DNA from: Streptomyces sp. NBC_00287
Lineage (GTDB): Bacteria > Actinomycetota > Actinomycetes > Streptomycetales > Streptomycetaceae
NCBI RefSeq assembly: GCF_036173105.1
Contig: NZ_CP108053.1
Location: forward strand, 868,001-932,000
Direction of reading: 5' to 3'
Length of the DNA: 64,000 bases
In this document: in pieces, positions 40,159-49,068 of the stretch
Layout of the letters: every line of letters begins with the position of its first letter
How positions within the stretch are numbered: the stretch's first letter is position 1
The notes under the pieces: model-generated
Seen by the model: only the letters and a program-made list of their open reading frames with translations
Told to the model about the DNA's origin: nothing
Database searches by the model: none
Made by a program: the position numbers and the translations under genes

Positions 40159-42230
40159 ATCAGCAGCACACCGGGCGCGTGCGGCACGGACACCCTGAGC
40201 CCCTCCCCGTCCCAGTCGGCCGAGCCGGCGTCGGGGCGGGAGGGGTGGAGGATGTCCGGCCGTACCGTCCGGCCCGCCAAGTGAGCTACAGGGAAACGGA
40301 GTTCGGCCGGACCGCCTCGACGCCAGACCGAGACGTAGGTAGTGCCCTCGGTGCGCAGACCTAGCGCCAGCCACTCGTCCGTCCAACCCGGCAGACCCAG
40401 CGGCCAGAAGGGCACCGATCGCGCCAGGTCCCCACGGATCGTCTTGTACGTCGTCACCGCGTCCCGGACGAGGGCGAGTTGAGCCTCCGTCATCCGATTC
40501 AGATGGCCGGAGAGATGAATACGCCCCAGCAGCGCCCCGCCGAGCGTGACGGCAATCAGGTCGTCGTCGAACTCGGCCTGCGGGTAGGCCCAGACGGCAC
40601 CCTGTTCCGGCGGCACCGCCGTCGGCGCCGCGGCCGCGATCGGCGGGTAGCGCAGGGGGTCCTGCTGGTCGCTGGTGGACTGGAGTTGGATGACGGCGAG
40701 CGTGGCGCCGTCCATGCGCATCCCGCCCGAGGCGCAGTTCTCGATCACCAGCTCGGGGTGGCGATCCAGGACGCCGGTCAGCCAGTCGAGGTAGGCGCGG
40801 GCGTGGCCGAGGAGGCCGGCGCCGGGTGCCAGGTCGTCGGGGCCGCAGGTGCCGGGGTCGACGGCGATGTTGTAGTCCAGCTTGAGATAGCCCACGCCCC
40901 AGTCGCCGACCAGACGGTCCACCGTCTTGTCCAAGTGGGCGCGGGCCGCGGGGTGCCGCAAGTCCAGCTGGTGGCGGCCCTGTTCGACGAGGCGGACACC
41001 GTCACGCTGGAAGAAGGCCTCGGGCGGAAGCGCGTCCGCGACCGGGCTGCGCACGCCAACGACCTCCGGCTCCAGCCACAGCCCCGGCACCATGCCGCGC
41101 TGCCGGATCCGGTCCAGGACCACCCCGATACCGCCGTCCGGAAACCGGCGTGAGGACGGCAGCCACTCCCCGACGCTGTCCCACCAACCCTCGCTGTCGT
41201 CGTACCAGCCGGAGTCGATGCAGAAGTACTCCGCCCCGGCCTCGGCGGCGGCGTCGATCAGCGGCAACAGCTTCTCGGTCGTCGGGTCGCCCATCAGAGT
41301 GTTCATGTAGTCGTTGAAGACGACGGGCAGGCGCGTGTGGTCAGGGTGCGGGCGGCGGATCGCACGGCGGTACGCCGTGAGCGCGCCGAGCGCCTCGTCG
41401 AACCCGGAGCCGACCGCCAGCGCGGCGGGCACGGTGGTGAACTCCTCGCCGGGCGCGAGCCGGACCCGCCACTGGTGCTCCGCGTCCGTGGGGCCGTTCA
41501 GCGCCAGATGGGTGCCGTGCGCCCACTCCCCCAGGTCCCAGCGCCAGCCGGCCGGGGACTCGATCTGCCACAGCCAGGCCCGGCCACTGTCCCGGTCCGT
41601 GACCGCGCCCATCGCCAACTGGCCGTCGGTGGGCCAACTGCCGCGCCCAGTACAGACAAGCGCTGCCCGGCTGTCGTGCTGATGGACGTCGACATTGATG
41701 TCGGCGACGGTGGCGCGCAGGGGCTCGGTGTACCAACGGCACTCCGCTAGCCAGTCGTTGCGTGCCCGGTGGACGTCGAGGGTGTCGGCAGCCGGCAGTC
41801 CGCCCAGCAGCAGGCTGCTCACGGACTGCACGATCAGGGGGCCGGCGCCGTCGTTGCGGAGCCGGACGCGGGAGCGGAGTACGGGCACTCCGGCAGGGCA
41901 GGACAGTTCGGCGAACGCCGTCAACCCGGTTGCCGGGTCGTGGAGTTCGACGGTCAGCCCATCCCCGCCGGTCCGGTGTCCCCGGTAGCGAAGGCGCGCG
42001 CCGAGGGCCGTACCGGTGAAGCGCGGTCCGGACCAGCCGCTCCCGTGACCGAAGGCGGTGAGCTCGACGAGAGGGAGGGCGGCCTCCGGATCGACGGCAC
42101 CGGTGTCCCCCAGCCGGACCGTCCGCAGTGTCCCGTCGGAGGCGACGGCGAACTCGGTCTCCAGGGCTGAATGACCCCAAGTGAACGTAGTTTGCGCGCC
42201 GTTGGGATCCGCGTCCGCCGTACCGGTCAA
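40137..42230 (-). CDS. Alpha-galactosidase, glycoside hydrolase family 36
   Basis: 697 residues from a TTG at 42230, placed after GGGGGAGCACC; no ATG or GTG in frame is well placed. The N-terminal beta-sandwich has 'YTEPLRATVADINVDVHQHDSRAA', and the TIM barrel has 'VVFNDYMNTLMGDPTTEKLLPLIDAAAEAGAEYFCIDSGWYDD', the nucleophile Asp in 'GYLKLDYN' and the acid/base Asp in 'QSTSDQQDPLRYPP', classic GH36 motifs. There is no signal peptide, so it acts inside on imported alpha-galactosides. It is divergent from a LacI regulator 70 bases away. Confidence 0.95.
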   Translation of the reverse strand: MTGTADADPNGAQTTFTWGHSALETEFAVASDGTLRTVRLGDTGAVDPEAALPLVELTAFGHGSGWSGPRFTGTALGARLRYRGHRTGGDGLTVELHDPATGLTAFAELSCPAGVPVLRSRVRLRNDGAGPLIVQSVSSLLLGGLPAADTLDVHRARNDWLAECRWYTEPLRATVADINVDVHQHDSRAALVCTGRGSWPTDGQLAMGAVTDRDSGRAWLWQIESPAGWRWDLGEWAHGTHLALNGPTDAEHQWRVRLAPGEEFTTVPAALAVGSGFDEALGALTAYRRAIRRPHPDHTRLPVVFNDYMNTLMGDPTTEKLLPLIDAAAEAGAEYFCIDSGWYDDSEGWWDSVGEWLPSSRRFPDGGIGVVLDRIRQRGMVPGLWLEPEVVGVRSPVADALPPEAFFQRDGVRLVEQGRHQLDLRHPAARAHLDKTVDRLVGDWGVGYLKLDYNIAVDPGTCGPDDLAPGAGLLGHARAYLDWLTGVLDRHPELVIENCASGGMRMDGATLAVIQLQSTSDQQDPLRYPPIAAAAPTAVPPEQGAVWAYPQAEFDDDLIAVTLGGALLGRIHLSGHLNRMTEAQLALVRDAVTTYKTIRGDLARSVPFWPLGLPGWTDEWLALGLRTEGTTYVSVWRRGGPAELRFPVAHLAGRTVRPDILHPSRPDAGSADWDGEGLRVSVPHAPGVLLIQLTVSS
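42222..42229. promoter_or_regulatory. Half-site ACCGGTCA overlapping the GH36 start
   Basis: ACCGGTCA is the half of the TGTGACCGGTCACA palindrome seen twice at the LacI start. It lies over the TTG start codon of the alpha-galactosidase gene. Confidence 0.4.
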
Positions 42231-42278
42231 GGTGCTCCCCCTTGTGAATCCCTCGTTACGGTCTCTTGACGGCCCATA

Positions 42279-42292
42279 TGTGACCGGTCACA
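42279..42292. promoter_or_regulatory. LacI operator 1 (TGTGACCGGTCACA)
   Basis: Perfect 14-base palindrome 9 bases upstream of the LacI start, within the 70-base divergent promoter. Confidence 0.85.
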
Positions 42293-42300
42293 ATCCTGGC

Positions 42301-43332
42301 ATGAATGTGACCGGTCACACAAGGCGCCCGGCGAGCATCCGGGACGTCGCGACCGCCGCCGGCGTCTCGTACCAGACCGTCTCCCGGGTCATCAACGGCC
42401 ACCCCAGCGTCAAGCCGTCCACCCGGGATCGTGTGCTCGCGGCCATCGACGAGCTGGGGTTCCGCCGCAACGCCACCGCCCTGGCGCTCGCCAGCGGGCG
42501 CAGCCGGGCCGTGACCGTGCTCACCGCCAACACCACGCACTACGGCTACGCCTCCATCCTCCAGGGCATCGAGGAGGCCGCCCGCGCCGCGTCCTACGCG
42601 GTCGGGATCGGCGTACTCGAATCGGCGGAGGAAGCCGCGGTCGCCGCCGAGGTACAGCGCGCGGCGGACGCGGGCGGCGGGCTGATCGTGATCGCCTACG
42701 ATCCGGCCGGCGTACGGGCGTTGGCCTCCGTCCCCGCCGAACTCCCGGTCGTCGGCGTCGTGGAGACCCCCGCGAGTCCGCCGAGCGAGGACCACCCCTG
42801 GGTCTGGACCGACGACCGCGAGGCCGCCTACCAGGTGACCCGGCATCTCCTCGCCCTCGGCCACGAGACCGTGCACTACGTCGCCATCCCCTCCAGCACC
42901 CGCCGCACCAGCGCACGGACCAGCGGCTGGCGGCAGGCACTCAGGGAGGCCGGAGCCCCCGAACCGCGCCCCCTCCAGGGGAGTTGGGGCCCGGCGGGCG
43001 GTCATACGGCGGGCCGCAAGCTCGCGAAGGACTCTGCCGTCACCGCGATCCTGTGCGGCAACGACGACCTCGCGCTCGGCGTGCTGCGCGCCCTGCACGA
43101 GGCCGGCCGCGCGGTCCCGGACGAGGTCAGCGTGGCCGGGTTCGACGACGCCCCGCACTCGGCGTATCTGACGCCGTCGCTGACGACCGTACGCCTGGAC
43201 TTCACCGGCCTCGGACGGGCCGCGTTCGCCCTGCTGCACGGGGCGGTGGAGGAGTCCGCCCAGGTCGCGCCGCATCCCGTCTCCGTACCGGAGTTGGTGG
43301 TGCGGGAGAGCTCGGGGCCGCCGCCCGCGTGA
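42301..43332 (+). CDS. LacI-family transcriptional regulator
   Basis: 343 residues from the ATG at 42301; upstream in-frame sequence is poorly coding. The HTH 'ASIRDVATAAGVSYQTVSRVINGHPSVKPSTRDRVLAAIDELGFRRNATA' is at residues about 10-60, followed by a periplasmic-binding-protein fold with 'VTVLTANTTHYGYASILQGIEEAAR' and 'ILCGNDDLALGVLRALHEAGRAVPDEVSVAGFDDA'. It probably senses a galactoside-type sugar and represses the GH36 and its own promoter, and perhaps the importer that follows. A second operator palindrome lies inside its first codons. Confidence 0.95.
   Translation: MNVTGHTRRPASIRDVATAAGVSYQTVSRVINGHPSVKPSTRDRVLAAIDELGFRRNATALALASGRSRAVTVLTANTTHYGYASILQGIEEAARAASYAVGIGVLESAEEAAVAAEVQRAADAGGGLIVIAYDPAGVRALASVPAELPVVGVVETPASPPSEDHPWVWTDDREAAYQVTRHLLALGHETVHYVAIPSSTRRTSARTSGWRQALREAGAPEPRPLQGSWGPAGGHTAGRKLAKDSAVTAILCGNDDLALGVLRALHEAGRAVPDEVSVAGFDDAPHSAYLTPSLTTVRLDFTGLGRAAFALLHGAVEESAQVAPHPVSVPELVVRESSGPPPA
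42306..42319. promoter_or_regulatory. LacI operator 2 inside the lacI-type start
   Basis: A second perfect TGTGACCGGTCACA palindrome covers codons 2-7 of the LacI gene, 27 bases centre to centre from the first. This spacing would let two dimers bind on the same DNA face region and suggests autoregulation. Confidence 0.75.
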
Positions 43333-43387
43333 CCGTAGTGCAGTTGCGAGTCCCCCTTCCTGAACCACCTGCTCCGAAAGGCTCGTG

Positions 43388-44710
43388 ATGAAGAGAAGAG
43401 CACTCCCCGCACTGGCGCTGATAGGCGCCCTCGCCCTGGCCGCCACCGCGTGCAGCGACCCCACGGCCTCGGAATCCGACTCCGACTCCAAGCAGTCGGC
43501 GGTCGACCCGACCGCCCGTCTCGACGGCGTGAAGCTGACCATGTGGACCGCGCAGAACACGGTCAACGCGCCGAAGCAGGTCATCGACGCCTTCGAGAAG
43601 GCCACCGGCGCCGAGGTGGAGACGCAGGCGATCCCGGACCTCTACGAGCAGAACGTGCCGACCAAACTGGCCTCCGGCGACCGTCCGGACCTGATGTTCT
43701 GGCAACCGTCCATCTCCACCTTGCCGTTCGTGCAGCCGCAGCAGAACCTCCTCACCCTCGACGGCGAGGAGTGGGTCGGGAAGCTCGGCGACACGGAGAA
43801 GTCGCTCGGCGTCATCGATGGCAAGCGCTACGCGGCGATCGTCACCAGCCCCGCCATGCTCGGCGTCTACTACAACAAGGACGTCTTCGAGCAGGCCGGA
43901 CTCACCGAGACGGACTTCCCGAAGTCCTACGACGAGCTCCTCGCCTTCGGCGACAAGGTCGTCGACGAGACGGATGCCGCCGCCTTCTACGAGGCCGGCG
44001 GCGACAAGTGGCCGCTCCAGTGGCAGATGCAGGTCCAGCTCACCGACCTAGAAGCGCAGTGGTGGGACGGGCTGAACCAGAACAAGGAGAAGTGGACCGA
44101 CCCGGTCGTGGTCGGCGCGGTCAAGAAATACAAGGAGAAGCTGCTCGACGCCGGGCTCGCCCAGAAGAACTACCGGACGGGCACGTTCACCGGTCAGGCC
44201 GACGCCCTGTGGAAGGGCGAGGCCGGCATGGTCCTCAACGTCACTTCCTTCCAGAGCCAGTTGCAGGCCAAGTACTCCACCGCCGAGATCGACGAGAAGA
44301 TCGGCTGGTTCCCGATCGCCAACTCCTCGGCCACCGGCATGTACTCCCCCGACCAGACCAACGGGGTCGTCGCCTTCAAGACCGGTGACGAGAAGCGGCA
44401 GAACGCGGCCCGGCAGTTCTTGGCGTTCTGGCTCGGGCCCGACTACGCCGACTACATCAAAACGATGAAGATCCCGTCCGTGCAGCCGTCGGTGCCCACG
44501 CCAGAGGGGCTGCCGCAGACGTCCCAGGCCCAGGTGGCGGCGCTACCGAAGGCCATCGGGGTGTTCCAGGCCAAGGCGATCGTCGCACCGGACACCCATC
44601 TCTACCTCGCCGACATGATCTTCGGGAAGAAGAGTCCGCAGCAGGTCGCCCAGGCCATCCAGGACCAGTTCGCCCAGGTGGCCAAGGCGCAGGGCGCGTC
44701 CGGGTTCTAG
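43388..44710 (+). CDS. Sugar ABC transporter solute-binding lipoprotein
   Basis: 440 residues from the ATG at 43388. The N-terminal signal has a lipobox 'LAATAC', whose cysteine is lipidated for membrane anchoring. The mature part is a type 1 extracellular solute-binding protein: 'GVKLTMWTAQNTVNAPKQVIDAFEKATGAEVETQAIPDLYEQNVPTKLASGDRPDLMFWQPS' and 'GMYSPDQTNGVVAFKTGDEKRQNAARQFLAFWLG'. It captures an oligosaccharide, probably an alpha-galactoside or a product of the GH encoded at 46474. It is first of the importer operon, 55 bases after lacI. Confidence 0.95.
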   Translation: MKRRALPALALIGALALAATACSDPTASESDSDSKQSAVDPTARLDGVKLTMWTAQNTVNAPKQVIDAFEKATGAEVETQAIPDLYEQNVPTKLASGDRPDLMFWQPSISTLPFVQPQQNLLTLDGEEWVGKLGDTEKSLGVIDGKRYAAIVTSPAMLGVYYNKDVFEQAGLTETDFPKSYDELLAFGDKVVDETDAAAFYEAGGDKWPLQWQMQVQLTDLEAQWWDGLNQNKEKWTDPVVVGAVKKYKEKLLDAGLAQKNYRTGTFTGQADALWKGEAGMVLNVTSFQSQLQAKYSTAEIDEKIGWFPIANSSATGMYSPDQTNGVVAFKTGDEKRQNAARQFLAFWLGPDYADYIKTMKIPSVQPSVPTPEGLPQTSQAQVAALPKAIGVFQAKAIVAPDTHLYLADMIFGKKSPQQVAQAIQDQFAQVAKAQGASGF

Positions 44711-44712
44711 CG

Positions 44713-45636
44713 ATGGCGGACACGGTCGTGCGCACAGAGTCCGCGCCCGCGAAGGGCGCGCCGAGGAACAAGCCCGGGCGGCTGCCACGCGCCGCCGTGC
44801 ACCATCCCTGGTGGTTCGCGCTCCCCGCGATCGCCGTCTTCGCGGGGTTCTTCCTGGTGCCCAACCTGCTGAACTTCTATTATCCGTTCACCAATTGGTC
44901 CTCGTACCACGCGGACATCGCCTTCACCGGCCTCGACAACTTCAAGACCATCGCCGACGACGGCTCACTGCTGCGCGCGATCCGCACGACGCTGCTGTAC
45001 GCGCTGCTGGCGGCGCTGTTCCAGAACGGCTTCGGTCTGGTGCTCGCGCTGCTGCTGGAGGCCGACACCCGCTTCAACCGATTCTTCCGTGCGGTGTTCT
45101 TCCTGCCAGTGCTGATCTCCGCACTGGCCACGGGTTACGTCTTCCAGGCGCTGCTCGACCAGGACGGTGCCGTCAACTCCGTGCTCGGTACGGACGTTCC
45201 GTGGCTCGGGTCGACGACGTGGACGCTGGTCGTGGTGACCCTCGTTCACGGCTGGAAGTGGATGGGCCTGGCCATGCTGATCTATCTGGCTGGGCTCAAG
45301 GGCATCCCGGGCGACATGCTGGAGGCCGCCCGGATGGACGGCGCGGGGCCCTGGCGGACGTTCTGGTCGGTGCGCTGGCCGATGCTCGCGCCGGCGGTCA
45401 CCTTCAATGTCACCACGGCGCTGATCGGCTCGATGAACACCTTCGACATCGTGCAGGCGACGACGGGCGGCGGGCCCGCGGCCTCCACCGAGGTCTTCAA
45501 CATCTACATGTTCCGGATCTTCGGACAGGGCCTGTACGCCCAGGCCTCCGCGATGAGCCTCGTCCTGTTCCTGGTGGTGGTCGCGGTCGCGATCCCGCTG
45601 GTCGTGGGGCTCCGCCGAAGGGAGCAGCTGCTGTGA
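44713..45636 (+). CDS. Sugar ABC transporter permease, MalF-type
   Basis: 307 residues, starting 2 bases after the binding-protein stop. It has six membrane helices and the permease EAA loop 'EAARMDGAGPWRTFWSVRWPMLAPAV'. The start 'MADTVVRTESAPAKGAPRN' is a short hydrophilic N-tail. With the next gene it makes the two-subunit channel. No ATPase gene is present, so the shared MsiK-type ATPase encoded elsewhere in Streptomyces probably energises it. Confidence 0.94.
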   Translation: MADTVVRTESAPAKGAPRNKPGRLPRAAVHHPWWFALPAIAVFAGFFLVPNLLNFYYPFTNWSSYHADIAFTGLDNFKTIADDGSLLRAIRTTLLYALLAALFQNGFGLVLALLLEADTRFNRFFRAVFFLPVLISALATGYVFQALLDQDGAVNSVLGTDVPWLGSTTWTLVVVTLVHGWKWMGLAMLIYLAGLKGIPGDMLEAARMDGAGPWRTFWSVRWPMLAPAVTFNVTTALIGSMNTFDIVQATTGGGPAASTEVFNIYMFRIFGQGLYAQASAMSLVLFLVVVAVAIPLVVGLRRREQLL

Positions 45637-46460
45637 CCCCGGTGCTGTGGCGCTACGGCCGCCCCGCGATCGTCCTGCTGCTCGCCGGGCTCGCGGTCGG
45701 CGTGCCGTTGTGGCTGGTCGCGGTCACCTCGGCCAAGTCTCAGGCGGAGTCGATCAAGCCGAATCTGGACCTGCCGGACCACTGGCAGCCCGGCGCCAAC
45801 TACGAGGACGCCGTCGACCAGGGCGAGATGCTGCGGGGTTTCGTCAACTCCCTGCTCGTCGTGGTGCCTTCGGTGCTGCTCGTGCTGCTTCTTGGCGCGG
45901 GTGCCGCCTGGGTCTTCGCGCGCCGGAAGTCGAAGCTGGTGTCGGCCGCGTACGCGCTGTGCATCAGCGGACTGCTGCTGCCCCCGGCGGTCATCACCAT
46001 CGCGATGGAGCTCAGGCAACTGGGCCTGGCGAACTCCCGGCCCGGGATGATCGCCGTCTACACCGGCATGTATCTGTCGACGTCGATCTTCTTCATGACC
46101 GGTTTCATCCGCGCCATCCCGCTGGAGCTGGAGGAGGCGGCCCGGATGGACGGGGCGTCACCGGCGCGGATCTTCGCGCGGATCGTCCTTCCGCTGCTCA
46201 GGCCGGTGATCGCCACCGCGACGATCATGGTGATGCTCTATGCCTGGAGCGATGTCTTCTACGCCTTCTTCGTCCTCGGCGGCGGCGACCGCGCCACCCT
46301 GCCGCTCAACCTCTACCAGGTGGCCAGCGCCCAGCTCTACCTCAACAACTGGCATCTCGTCTTCGCGTATGTCGTGGTGATGAGCCTGCCCATGGTGGCC
46401 GTGTTCCTCGTCGGCCAGCGAAAGATCGTGTCCGGAATCACCAGTGGAGCCGTCAAATGA
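45633..46460 (+). CDS. Sugar ABC transporter permease, MalG-type
   Basis: 275 residues from the GTG at 45633, overlapping the previous stop by 4 bases (GTGA), after GAAGGGAGC. It has six helices and an EAA loop 'EEAARMDGASPARIFARIVLPLLRPVIA'. It ends at 46460; the next gene's start is 14 bases on. The upstream extension of the open frame is antisense/non-frame to the MalF gene and is not real. The ATPase is again expected to be MsiK. Confidence 0.94.
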   Translation: MTPVLWRYGRPAIVLLLAGLAVGVPLWLVAVTSAKSQAESIKPNLDLPDHWQPGANYEDAVDQGEMLRGFVNSLLVVVPSVLLVLLLGAGAAWVFARRKSKLVSAAYALCISGLLLPPAVITIAMELRQLGLANSRPGMIAVYTGMYLSTSIFFMTGFIRAIPLELEEAARMDGASPARIFARIVLPLLRPVIATATIMVMLYAWSDVFYAFFVLGGGDRATLPLNLYQVASAQLYLNNWHLVFAYVVVMSLPMVAVFLVGQRKIVSGITSGAVK

Positions 46461-46473
46461 CCGGAGGTCCAGC

Positions 46474-49020
46474 GTGATCACCCCCACCCGCACGAGATCC
46501 CGTTTCAGAACCGCCCTGATCACAGCCGCACTTGGAGTAGCCGCCATGGCAGCCACCCTCCCCGCGTCCGGACCGGCGGCCGCGGCCGCCGACCCCCAGC
46601 GCCTCACCGTCGACCTCGCCGCCTCCGAAGGCCCGGTGATGCTCGGCGCCAACGGCGCCCTGTACGGGCTCAGCGACGACGGAGTGCCCAGCGACGCCAT
46701 GCTGGAGCCGCTGAAGCTCACGAGTATCTCGCAGAAGCCGGAGGGCGGCGCCCAGCACCCCAACGGCGACGCGCTCACGGTCTCGAAGTCGTTCTTCCGC
46801 AACGGCGGCGGCGAGATCAACGTGATGATGCAGGACGTGTACGCCAAGTGGCCGTACGAGGACCTCGGCATCGACGACTATCTCCCCAAGGTCGACAAGA
46901 TCACCAAGGAGATCGCCGCCGACCCCAACAGCGACCGCTTCGTCTACATCCCGTTCAACGAACCCGACTTCATCTGGTACAAGCTCAACCTCCCCGACCA
47001 GGCGCAGTACGAGGTCGAGCGGGACCGGTTCCTCGCGCACTGGAAGACGGTGTACCAGCGGATCCGCGCCATCGACCCGGACGCGGTGATCGCAGGACCC
47101 AACGAGACCGGCTACTACCCCCGCTTCCTGCGGGACTTCCTCACCTTCGCCAAGCGCGAGAACGTCCTGCCCGACATCATGACCTGGCACGAGCTGAGCT
47201 CGGGCTCGCTGCGCGACTTTCAGGGGCACTACGACAACTACCGTGCGCTCGAGCGCGAGTTGGGCATCGGCCCGCTGAAGATCAACATCGATGAGTACGC
47301 CAACCGCCGTGACCTCTCCGTGCCGGGCCAACTCGTGCAGTGGGTCTCGATGTTCGAGCGGAACAAGGTGTACGCCAACCAGGCGTACTGGGACGCGGCC
47401 GGGAACCTGGACGGCAATGTGGTCCGCTCCAACATCCCCAACGGCGGCTGGTGGTTGTTTCGTTGGTACGCGGGTCTGACGGGCGACACCGTGAAGGTGA
47501 CCCCGCCGCAGCCCAACACCATAGACACCCTTCAGGGCCTGGCCTCCGTGGACACTTCCCGTCGCCAGGCGCAGGTGCTGCTGGGCGGCTCGGCCGGTGA
47601 CTCGGACGTCGTGGTGCGCAATGTCTCCCGCTCCGTCTTCGGCGGCACCGTCACCGCGACCGTCGCCGAGGCCGCCTGGTCGGGCTACGAGGGACAGCAC
47701 GTGGCGCCGAGGGTGCTGACCCGCACCAAGCTGCGCGTGGCCGAGGACGGCTCGGTGACCGTCCCGCTGCGCGGCATGCACAAGATGTCGGCGTACCGGA
47801 TCGTGCTTACGCCCGGCGGCTCGGGCACCCCGTCCACCGCTTCGGTGCCGTGGTCGGCGTCGTACGAGGCCGAGGAGGCGGCCATCACCGACGGCAAGGT
47901 CTACACGCAGGGCACGGTGAGCAACGCCAACGGCTACGCGGCGTCCGGAACGAAGGACGTGGGCTCCCTCAACCAGGCCACCAGCAAGGTCGACTTCACG
48001 GTGACGGTCCCCCGGGACGGCTCGTACGACCTGGCGATCCTGTACGGCAACCAGTCCGGCGCGCCGGCGACGCAGAAGCTGTCGGTGGACGGCGGCACCC
48101 CGGTGACGGTGACCTATCCCTCCACCGAGAACTGGACCTACCGCGCCAAGAAGGACGTGACCGTCTCCCTCAAGGCCGGCACCCACGTGCTGACCCTGGC
48201 GAAGGGCGACGCCGAGGTCACCCTGGACCGTATCGACCTCACCGCGCGCGAAGGTGCCGCCTCCGCGTCGTACGAGGCCACGCTCGCGGACGTCAGCGGC
48301 AAGCCGTCGTACGACTACTCCTCGTCGGCCGGAGTCGGCACGGGCGCCCTGGTCCTGCGCTCGGGCGACAAGGCGGTGTTCGACGTGTACGCGCCGCGCG
48401 ACGGCTACTACACGGTGACGCCGAGGGCGTCGGCCGCGGTGAAGCTCGCTCTGCACGGCGAGACGGTGACGGCGGCTCCGGGCCGCCCGCTGCGGCTGTA
48501 TCTCGCGGCGGGCAACAACCGCGTGGCGATGACGTCCCCGCACGCCTCGGTCCGCTCCCTGGACGTCTCGGGTGAGGGCTCGACACGAGGTGCCCTCTCC
48601 TACGAGGGTGCGTCGGCGGTCCTCGCGGGCGGCGCCAAGCTGGTCGACTCCGCGTACGCCTCGGCCGGTTCCTATATCGGCTGGCTCGGCAACGGCCCTT
48701 CCAGCACGGCCGAGTTCACGTTGGCCGCCCCCGAGGCGGGCCGCTACCTCCTGGTCGTCCACTACGCCCACAACGACCGCCGCGACAACGGCCACGCCTA
48801 CAACACGGACATCATGTCCCGTACGGCAGACGTCACGGTGGGCTCCGAAACCCCGAAGAAGGTCACCTTCAAGAACACCTGGAGCTGGGACGACTACTGG
48901 ACGGTGGCCGTGCCCGTGGACCTGAAGGAAGGCGCCAACAAGGTGACGTTCGGCAACGCGAGCGCCTGGGCGCCGAACATCGACCGGATCGAGCTGGGGC
49001 GTGTGGTCGGCCGGCCGTAA
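46474..49020 (+). CDS. Secreted clan GH-A-type glycoside hydrolase with carbohydrate-binding modules
   Basis: 848 residues from the GTG at 46474, which has a perfect GGAGG 6 bases before it. A signal peptide ends near 'AAAAADPQ'. The catalytic TIM barrel has the acid/base 'PFNEPDF' and 'GPNETGYYP', and the likely nucleophile Glu in 'KINIDEYANR'. After residue about 460 come CBM35/CBM6-type modules ('YEAEEAAITDGKVYTQGTVSNANGYAASG', later 'LSYEGASAVLAGGAKLVDSAYA'). The family is not recognised; the GH39-like layout is a guess. It would release sugars for the importer encoded just upstream. Confidence 0.85.
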   Translation: MITPTRTRSRFRTALITAALGVAAMAATLPASGPAAAAADPQRLTVDLAASEGPVMLGANGALYGLSDDGVPSDAMLEPLKLTSISQKPEGGAQHPNGDALTVSKSFFRNGGGEINVMMQDVYAKWPYEDLGIDDYLPKVDKITKEIAADPNSDRFVYIPFNEPDFIWYKLNLPDQAQYEVERDRFLAHWKTVYQRIRAIDPDAVIAGPNETGYYPRFLRDFLTFAKRENVLPDIMTWHELSSGSLRDFQGHYDNYRALERELGIGPLKINIDEYANRRDLSVPGQLVQWVSMFERNKVYANQAYWDAAGNLDGNVVRSNIPNGGWWLFRWYAGLTGDTVKVTPPQPNTIDTLQGLASVDTSRRQAQVLLGGSAGDSDVVVRNVSRSVFGGTVTATVAEAAWSGYEGQHVAPRVLTRTKLRVAEDGSVTVPLRGMHKMSAYRIVLTPGGSGTPSTASVPWSASYEAEEAAITDGKVYTQGTVSNANGYAASGTKDVGSLNQATSKVDFTVTVPRDGSYDLAILYGNQSGAPATQKLSVDGGTPVTVTYPSTENWTYRAKKDVTVSLKAGTHVLTLAKGDAEVTLDRIDLTAREGAASASYEATLADVSGKPSYDYSSSAGVGTGALVLRSGDKAVFDVYAPRDGYYTVTPRASAAVKLALHGETVTAAPGRPLRLYLAAGNNRVAMTSPHASVRSLDVSGEGSTRGALSYEGASAVLAGGAKLVDSAYASAGSYIGWLGNGPSSTAEFTLAAPEAGRYLLVVHYAHNDRRDNGHAYNTDIMSRTADVTVGSETPKKVTFKNTWSWDDYWTVAVPVDLKEGANKVTFGNASAWAPNIDRIELGRVVGRP

Positions 49021-49037
49021 TCGCCGGCTCCTCGAAC

Positions 49038-49065
49038 GGTGCGCCTGGTTTCGGCCAGGCGCACC
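49038..49065. terminator. Bidirectional terminator between the GH and the ThDP enzyme
   Basis: Perfect 11-bp stem (GGTGCGCCTGG and its complement) with loop TTTCGG, 17 bases after the glycosidase stop and 3 bases before the convergent gene's stop. It suits both strands. Confidence 0.8.
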
Positions 49066-49068
49066 GGC

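Noticed and set aside
46453..48795. 780-codon leftward frame opposite the glycosidase
   Set aside because: Gly/Arg/His/Val-rich shadow without any recognisable domain.
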